11,196 nt of DNA, taken from Natronohydrobacter sp. GTDB lineage: Bacteria; Pseudomonadota; Alphaproteobacteria; Rhodobacterales; Rhodobacteraceae. The stretch covers positions 1 to 11,196 of the forward strand of contig SKSL01000169.1 of NCBI GenBank assembly GCA_007123015.1, read 5' to 3'. The notes beneath the pieces are model-generated. The model saw nothing but the letters and a program-made list of their open reading frames with translations, was not told the DNA's origin and did no database searches. Shown piece by piece: positions 6,446 through 11,196 of the stretch. The translations under genes and the position numbers were made by a program. How positions within the stretch are numbered: the first letter of the stretch is position 1; the number at the start of each line of letters is the position of its first letter.

Positions 6446-6554
6446 GCGCCGCGCCGCGCCGCCGTGGCGTGCATGTGGCTTGCCGGACCCGCTAGATATA
6501 GGTATTCCAGACCCCAAGAGCGCAATATCCGCAAGCCCCCGCGCGAGAGCCCCT

Positions 6555-8300
6555 GTGACCGAGCCCAGCCCCTCTGGAACCACGCCTGTCCGGCTGATCG
6601 ACCGCCTGCTGGTGCGCTGGTGCGCCGCGCGCAGCAAGGGCAGCGCGCTGATCTCTTACCCCGAACCGCGCATGATCGGGCAATTCGCGCGCGGGCGGCA
6701 GATGCTGGCGGGCAATTTCCTGATGGCGGGCGAATTGATCACCTCGCTCGAGCGCGTTCCGTTTCAGGCCAGAACGCCTGACGCGATTGACGCCCTGCAT
6801 GGGTTCGAATGGCTTGATCATCTGGCCGTTGTAGGGGATCCGCCTGCGCGGGCGCTGGCGCAAAGCGGCGTGCTGGACTGGATCGCGCAATATGGTCGCG
6901 GGGCCGGACCGGGCTGGGTGCCGGGGCTTGCCGGGCGGCGTGTGATCCGCATGATCGCCCACGCGCTGTTTCTGATGCAAGGCTGCCCCGCACAGGATCA
7001 GGCCGCGATCCTGCACAGCATTGCGCTGCATGCGGCCTACCTGTCGCGCCGCGCCGCCCGCGCGGCCCCCGGCTTGCCCCGGATCGAGGCCCATGTCGGC
7101 CAGCTCTACACTGCTCTCGCACTGGAAGGGCAGTCCGGCACAGTCCCGGAGGTCTCGCGCCTCTTGCTGGTCACATCCAGAAAGCTGATCGCGGATGATG
7201 GCGGGATCGCCGCGCGCAATCCCGAAGATCTGTTGCACATCTTCGAGCTTTTGATCTGGGCAGCACAGGCGCTGGCCGATCTGAACCAGCGCCCGCCTGA
7301 GGATTTGCTTGCCCTGCTCGACCGCATGGCAGGCGCGCTGCGCGTCCTGCGCCATGCGGATGGCGGGCTGGTGCGGTTTCAGGGCGGCGGGCGCGGTGCA
7401 GAGGGTGTGCTCGCACAGGCCCTGAGCACGCATGACCAGCTCAGCACCACACGCCTTGGCCCTGTCGGTGATGCGGCCATGGGTTATGTTCGCCTTGCGG
7501 CTGGGCGCTGCACAGTGATCGCCGATGCGGCCCCACCACCGATTGCTGCCGCACCTGCGCAGGCGCATGCCTCGACACTCGCTTTCGAGCTGACCTCGAA
7601 TCGCCGCCCGCTGATCGTGTCCTGTGGCGATGGACGGGCCTTCGGGCCGGACTGGCACCGCGCCAGCCGCGCGACTGCCTCGCATTCCACCTTGGCCTTT
7701 GAGGGCTATTCCTCGTCGCGATTCGCGCTGCGCAGTGCAGTGCGGCCCGAACTGGCCGAAGGACCGCGCCATGTGGGCGTCGAGTTTCGCCATGCCCCGC
7801 ACAAGCGCGCGGTTGCCTTGTCGCATGATGGCTACCTTGCCAGTCACGGGCTGGAGCATCTGCGCTATCTGGACCTGTCAGCCGATGGGCGCGTGCTGAG
7901 CGGGGCTGATACGCTGGTCGCCACCACGCGCGCAGACAAGGCCCGCTTCCGCGATGTGCTGGCGCGCTCGGGCGGGGCAGGGATCCCTTTCGCGCTGCGC
8001 TTTCATCTGCACCCAGAGGCCGAATCCTCGCTCGACATGAATGGCACAGCCGTGTCAGTGGTGCTGCGCTCGGGCGAGATCTGGGTGTTTCGCGCCGAAG
8101 GGCTGGAAATGGCGCTCGCGCCGTCGGTCTATCTGGAAAAAGGCCGCCTGAAACCACGCCCCAGCCAACAGATCGTGTTGTCCTTGCGGGCGGTCAGCGA
8201 TACGACGCAGATCAACTGGAGCATGGCCAAGGCGCAAGAGACACCGCTTGCGCTGCGCGATCTGGAACAGGCCGATCCGCTGGCCGTGCCCAACCTGTGA
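6555..8300 (+). CDS. heparinase II/III-like family protein
   Basis: The protein has 581 residues from the GTG at 6555. The frame stays open back to 6231, inside rsmB, but that stretch is Arg/Cys/Pro-rich shadow sequence. The recognisable family start (RLIDRLL..., YPEPRMIGQFARGRQMLAGNF) begins just after the GTG. The ribosome site is weak (GAGAG, 5 bases upstream). The N-terminal two thirds is alpha-helical and toroid-like (HGFEWLDHLAVVGD, LDWIAQYG). Residues about 337-548 are the beta-sandwich heparinase II/III domain (RRPLIVSCGDG, WHRASRATASHSTLAFEGYSS). Characterised relatives are polysaccharide lyases. This rhodobacterial group has no assigned substrate that I know of, and no signal peptide is visible, which is odd for a lyase acting outside the cell. 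Only 19 bases separate it from purH, so cotranscription is likely. Confidence 0.9.
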   Translation: MTEPSPSGTTPVRLIDRLLVRWCAARSKGSALISYPEPRMIGQFARGRQMLAGNFLMAGELITSLERVPFQARTPDAIDALHGFEWLDHLAVVGDPPARALAQSGVLDWIAQYGRGAGPGWVPGLAGRRVIRMIAHALFLMQGCPAQDQAAILHSIALHAAYLSRRAARAAPGLPRIEAHVGQLYTALALEGQSGTVPEVSRLLLVTSRKLIADDGGIAARNPEDLLHIFELLIWAAQALADLNQRPPEDLLALLDRMAGALRVLRHADGGLVRFQGGGRGAEGVLAQALSTHDQLSTTRLGPVGDAAMGYVRLAAGRCTVIADAAPPPIAAAPAQAHASTLAFELTSNRRPLIVSCGDGRAFGPDWHRASRATASHSTLAFEGYSSSRFALRSAVRPELAEGPRHVGVEFRHAPHKRAVALSHDGYLASHGLEHLRYLDLSADGRVLSGADTLVATTRADKARFRDVLARSGGAGIPFALRFHLHPEAESSLDMNGTAVSVVLRSGEIWVFRAEGLEMALAPSVYLEKGRLKPRPSQQIVLSLRAVSDTTQINWSMAKAQETPLALRDLEQADPLAVPNL

Positions 8301-8319
8301 TCTGACCCAAGGAAAAGAC

Positions 8320-9909
8320 ATGACTGACCTTGCCCCATTGAAACGCGCGCTGTTGTCTGTGTCGGACAAGTCTGGCCTGATTGACCTTGCCAAGGCGCTG
8401 GCGGCCCGCAAGATCGAGTTGGTCTCGACTGGTGGGACAGCGCGGGCGCTGCGCGAAGCGGGCCTGAGCGTTCAGGATGTCGCGGATCTGACCGGCTTTC
8501 CCGAAATGATGGATGGCCGCGTCAAGACGCTGCATCCGGGCGTGCATGGCGGGCTTCTGGCCTTGCGCGATGATGAAGCGCATGTCGGCGCGATGCAGGC
8601 GCATGGGATCCGGGAAATCGATTTGCTGGTGGTGAATCTGTACCCGTTCGAAGCGACTGTCGCGCGCGGGGCCGATTATGCCGAGGCTGTCGAGAATATC
8701 GATATCGGGGGCCCTGCAATGATCCGCGCTGCGGCCAAGAACCATGCTTTTGTCACAGTGGTCACAGACCCCGAGGATTATCTGCCGCTGCTCTCGGAAC
8801 TTGACGCGCAAGAGGGCCAGACCCGGGTGGCCTTTCGCCGGACTCTTGCGCAGCGCGCTTATGCGCGCACTGCCGCCTATGATGCGGCGGTGTCCACATG
8901 GATGGCGGGCGCGATTGGCGTACCCGCACCGCGCCGCAGGGCTTTTGCCGGAACGCTCGCCCAGTCGCTGCGCTATGGTGAAAACCCGCATCAGGCAGCA
9001 GCATTCTACCGCGATGGATCAGATCGGCCCGGAGTGGCGACCGCGACGCAGCATCAGGGCAAGGAGCTGAGCTATAACAATATCAACGACACTGATGCCG
9101 CCTTCGAGCTGGTGTCAGAATTCCTGCCCGCCGATGGCCCTGCTTGCGCGATCATCAAACATGCCAATCCCTGCGGCGTGGCGCGCGGGGCGACACTTCT
9201 GGAAGCCTATCAGCGCGCCTATGATTGCGACCGCACATCGGCTTTCGGCGGGATCATTGCTGTAAATGGCCCGCTGGATCTGGCCACAGCGCAAGCGATT
9301 ACCGAGATTTTCACCGAAGTCGTGATTGCACCCGGCGCGAACCATGACGCGATTGAACATTTTGCATCGAAAAAGAATCTGCGCCTGCTGACCACACCCG
9401 GTCTGGCGAATCCCGCGACAGGGGGGCTGGTGTTCAAACAGGTCTCTGGCGGGTTTCTGGTGCAGGATCGCGATACGGGTCTGATCACGGCAGACGATCT
9501 GCGGACTGTCACCAAACGCGCACCGACAGAGGCTGAGCTGGCCGATCTGCTCTTTGCCTGGAAAGTGGCCAAGCATGTGAAGTCGAATGCGATCATCTAC
9601 GCAAAGGACGGCGCGACTGTGGGTGTGGGCGCGGGCCAGATGAGCCGGATCGATTCGACCCGCATCGCGGCCCAGAAAGCCCGTGACATGGCCGACGCGC
9701 TGGGCTTGTCCGCGCCCTTGACGCAAGGCTCGGTTGTTGCATCGGACGCGTTTTTCCCCTTCGCGGATGGGCTTCTGGCCGCTGCCAAGGCCGGTGCGAC
9801 GGCCATCATCCAGCCCGGCGGATCCATGCGCGATGCGGATGTGATTGCGGCGGCAGATGCGGCTGGTCTGGCGATGGTCTTCACTGGCCAGCGCCATTTC
9901 CGGCACTAA
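8320..9909 (+). CDS. purH: bifunctional AICAR formyltransferase / IMP cyclohydrolase
   Basis: This 529-residue protein is the normal length for PurH. It catalyses the last two steps of purine synthesis in the cytosol: formylation of AICAR with 10-formyl-THF to FAICAR, then closure to IMP. The N-terminal cyclohydrolase domain (about 1-200) shows SVSDKSGL, STGGTA, GRVKTLHPGVHGG (66-78), VNLYPF (105-110) and ENIDIGGPAMIRAAAKN. The transformylase domain shows YGENPHQ (219-225), SYNNIND (251-257), the catalytic Lys-His in IIKHANPCG (K280, H281), RTSAFGG and PGGSMRD near the end. The ATG at 8320 has AAGGA at 8309-8313, six bases upstream. An in-frame upstream TTG at 8248 lies inside the previous gene and is not needed. 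lspA follows after 4 bases. Confidence 0.99.
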   Translation: MTDLAPLKRALLSVSDKSGLIDLAKALAARKIELVSTGGTARALREAGLSVQDVADLTGFPEMMDGRVKTLHPGVHGGLLALRDDEAHVGAMQAHGIREIDLLVVNLYPFEATVARGADYAEAVENIDIGGPAMIRAAAKNHAFVTVVTDPEDYLPLLSELDAQEGQTRVAFRRTLAQRAYARTAAYDAAVSTWMAGAIGVPAPRRRAFAGTLAQSLRYGENPHQAAAFYRDGSDRPGVATATQHQGKELSYNNINDTDAAFELVSEFLPADGPACAIIKHANPCGVARGATLLEAYQRAYDCDRTSAFGGIIAVNGPLDLATAQAITEIFTEVVIAPGANHDAIEHFASKKNLRLLTTPGLANPATGGLVFKQVSGGFLVQDRDTGLITADDLRTVTKRAPTEAELADLLFAWKVAKHVKSNAIIYAKDGATVGVGAGQMSRIDSTRIAAQKARDMADALGLSAPLTQGSVVASDAFFPFADGLLAAAKAGATAIIQPGGSMRDADVIAAADAAGLAMVFTGQRHFRH

Positions 9910-9913
9910 GACG

Positions 9914-10396
9914 ATGCGGTTCGCGGTCGGAACCTTGGCGCTGACCCTGATCGCGGATCAGGCCAGCAAATGGTGGGTCATCGAGCGCATGGCGCTCGAC
10001 CAACGGCTCTGGATCCCCGTGTTCGACCCTTATCTGGTCTTCGCGATGGCATGGAATCGCGGGATCAATTTCGGTCTGTTCGGCACGGATAGTGAGCTGA
10101 TGCGCTGGTTTCTGATCGGTCTTGCACTGGTGATCTGCGCTGTGGTCTGGGTCTGGGTGCGCCGTGAGGGCGCGACACGGATGATGCAGACAGGTGCCGG
10201 ACTTCTGATCGGGGGCGCGCTCGGGAATGTGATCGACCGTATCCGCTGGGGGGCTGTGGCGGATTTCATCAACATGTCCTGTTGTGGTTTCCAGAACCCC
10301 TATTCGTTCAATATCGCGGATGCGGCGATTTTCGCAGGCGCTTTCGTCTTGATCCTGTTTTCGGGGCGCGATACCGCGACAGGGACCAAAGGCTGA
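9914..10396 (+). CDS. lspA: lipoprotein signal peptidase (signal peptidase II)
   Basis: This 160-residue inner-membrane aspartyl peptidase cleaves the signal peptide of diacylglyceryl-modified prolipoproteins before the lipid-bearing Cys. Motifs are DQASKW (15-20), NRGINFGLF (48-56), GNVIDRI with catalytic D108, and FNIADAAI with catalytic D136. Four membrane segments are visible, roughly 3-22, 63-82, 93-109 and 136-150. The ATG at 9914 lies 4 bases after the purH stop. The ribosome site is poor, so translation may be coupled to purH. The next gene encodes a lipoprotein, a natural substrate. Confidence 0.97.
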   Translation: MRFAVGTLALTLIADQASKWWVIERMALDQRLWIPVFDPYLVFAMAWNRGINFGLFGTDSELMRWFLIGLALVICAVVWVWVRREGATRMMQTGAGLLIGGALGNVIDRIRWGAVADFINMSCCGFQNPYSFNIADAAIFAGAFVLILFSGRDTATGTKG

Positions 10397-10508
10397 CGCG
10401 GTAGCAGGCCGCCCGAGTTCTGAGGGTGGAAACCCGACAGCAGGACGTGACGCGGGCCTGTGAATAGGCTAAAGCTGATCGCGCGGTGGAACCGGAAAGG
10501 GGGCTCGG

Positions 10509-11033
10509 ATGGCAGTCAGACAGGTGATCTTCGCCACTTTGGGCGCAGCAGCTCTGGCGCTTTCGGCCTGCTCGGATGCCGAGAATCCGATCCTGATGCA
10601 CGCGGCCGCGCAGGAACGCGGGCCTGATGAATTCTCTATCCTGCCCACGCGCCCGCTGGAAATGCCGCCCAGCCTGTCCGATTTGCCCCCGCCCAATCCG
10701 GGCGGTGCGAACCGTGTGGACCCGCAACCCATGGCCGATGTCGCGCGTGCGCTCGGGGGTAATCCGGCCGCAGCTACAGCGCCGGGCGCTGTGGATGGTG
10801 GAATCGTCAATCATGCCAGCCGCTTCGGACGTGATGCAGGCATCCGTGAACAGCTTGCAGCCGAAGATCTGGCGCATCGCCAACGCAATCGGGGTCGCGT
10901 GCTGGAGCGGGTCTTCTCAGTGAATGTCTATCACAACGCTTACGAGCATATGTGGCTCGACAAGCAGGCCGAACTTGCCCGGTGGCGTCGCGCTGGCGTG
11001 CGCACCCCCACGGCACCGCCCCCGGCCGAGTGA
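10509..11033 (+). CDS. DUF3035 lipoprotein (BamF-type)
   Basis: The protein has 174 residues. The N-terminus is a lipoprotein signal with lipobox LSAC (18-21). C21 would be lipidated, cleaved by LspA, and followed by Ser, which favours export to the outer membrane. The DUF3035 signature GPDEFSILPTRPLEMPPSLSDLPPP follows (38-62), then a Pro/Ala-rich and a charged C-terminal part. I recall that this family has been linked to BamF, an accessory lipoprotein of the alphaproteobacterial outer-membrane beta-barrel assembly complex; this is recollection, not shown here. AAAGGGGG at 10496-10503 lies 5 bases before the ATG. The 112-bp gap after lspA holds only a weak GGGT-GGAA-ACCC hairpin (10424-10435) and no clear promoter. 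Confidence 0.9.
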   Translation: MAVRQVIFATLGAAALALSACSDAENPILMHAAAQERGPDEFSILPTRPLEMPPSLSDLPPPNPGGANRVDPQPMADVARALGGNPAAATAPGAVDGGIVNHASRFGRDAGIREQLAAEDLAHRQRNRGRVLERVFSVNVYHNAYEHMWLDKQAELARWRRAGVRTPTAPPPAE

Positions 11034-11051
11034 GAGGCGACCGCGCGTGAG

Positions 11052-11078
11052 TTGACCTTGCGCAATCCGCGCTATCCT
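11052..11078 (+). promoter_or_regulatory. candidate promoter for the gene at the right edge
   Basis: TTGACC (11052-11057) and TATCCT (11073-11078) are 15 bases apart, one or two less than ideal. They lie in the 83-base gap between the DUF3035 stop and the next ATG. The hexamers are good, but the spacing lowers confidence. Confidence 0.35.
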
Positions 11079-11116
11079 CTGCCATGCGGTATTTCGCCGC
11101 GAAAGGGAGGATAACA

Positions 11117-11196
11117 ATGCATAAACTTATTGCGGCCTCGGTCGGCCTGATCTTTGCCGGCGCGGCGGCGTTTTCCGAAAGCCACAGCCACAGCCA
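11117..11196 (+). CDS. start of a secreted protein with a Ser-His stretch, cut by the window edge
   Basis: Only 26 complete codons are visible. The ATG at 11117 has a strong ribosome site, AGGGAGG (11104-11110), six bases upstream. The translation MHKLIAASVGLIFAGAAAFS is a typical Sec signal peptide with likely cleavage around AFS. It is followed by ESHSHS, an alternating Ser-His run that continues into the edge. His-rich segments after a signal peptide often bind metal, but too little is seen to say more. From memory, pitrilysin (M16) peptidase genes often follow DUF3035 in related genomes; the residues here neither confirm nor exclude that. Confidence 0.75.
   Translation, partial: MHKLIAASVGLIFAGAAAFSESHSHS

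Noticed and set aside
6231..6554. Upstream in-frame extension of the heparinase-like gene overlapping rsmB
   Set aside because: These residues are unlike the family, and overlap a conserved rsmB end in another frame. The GTG at 6555 lies directly before recognisable family sequence.
6492..7859. 455-codon antisense open frame opposite the heparinase-like gene
   Set aside because: It is Cys/Arg/Gln-rich with no motifs and no ribosome site of note, and it lies opposite a well-supported family member.
10424..10435. GGGT-GGAA-ACCC hairpin after lspA as a terminator
   Set aside because: The 4-bp stem has no U-tract and is too weak to call. The DUF3035 gene may still be cotranscribed.
1..11196. 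A novel defence, mobile or biosynthetic system
   Set aside because: I looked for transposases, integrases, tRNA-anchored islands, CRISPR-like spaced repeats, toxin-antitoxin pairs and shifts in codon use on both strands and found none. The gene content is core chromosomal.

Overview
The window reads as ordinary chromosomal DNA of an alphaproteobacterium, most likely a member of the Rhodobacteraceae (Rhodobacter/Roseobacter group). The evidence is the high-GC codon use, the small alphaproteobacterial-type SRP RNA, a DUF3035 lipoprotein, a DUF1674 protein, and the order rsmB - heparinase-like - purH - lspA - DUF3035, which I remember as typical of that family. I see no transposase, integrase, CRISPR array, tRNA, phage gene or toxin-antitoxin pair, and no convincing unknown system. 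The interest lies in a few under-characterised genes and small sites.

Left part (1-2628). A LOG-family nucleotide phosphoribohydrolase gene runs off the left edge on the minus strand. It is divergent from a membrane-anchored LysM protein gene. Convergent with that gene, and only 12 bases beyond its stop, lies the minus-strand SRP RNA gene ffs. It has a recognisable promoter that sits in a 15-bp direct repeat. A TetR-family regulator follows on the plus strand.

Middle part (2629-5107). A leader of about 240 bases with short tandem repeats precedes a metallo-beta-lactamase-fold hydrolase. Convergent to it is a minus-strand pair: a DUF1674/SDHAF4-like succinate dehydrogenase assembly factor, then a secreted DUF3179 protein. 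The convergent gap (3705-3867) holds a 7-bp-stem hairpin and an AT-richer motif that I think belongs to a dispersed rhodobacterial intergenic family.

Right part (5174-11196). A plus-strand run, probably one or two operons, encodes RsmB (16S rRNA m5C967 methyltransferase), a heparinase II/III-like protein, PurH (the last two steps of IMP synthesis), LspA (signal peptidase II) and a DUF3035 lipoprotein whose signal peptide LspA would process. The first codons of a secreted protein with an alternating Ser-His stretch run off the right edge.

Functionally the window mixes translation and secretion housekeeping (ffs, rsmB, lspA), purine synthesis (purH), a respiratory-complex assembly factor, and envelope proteins (LysM, DUF3179, DUF3035). 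Two enzymes of unknown substrate are also present (the MBL hydrolase and the heparinase-like protein).
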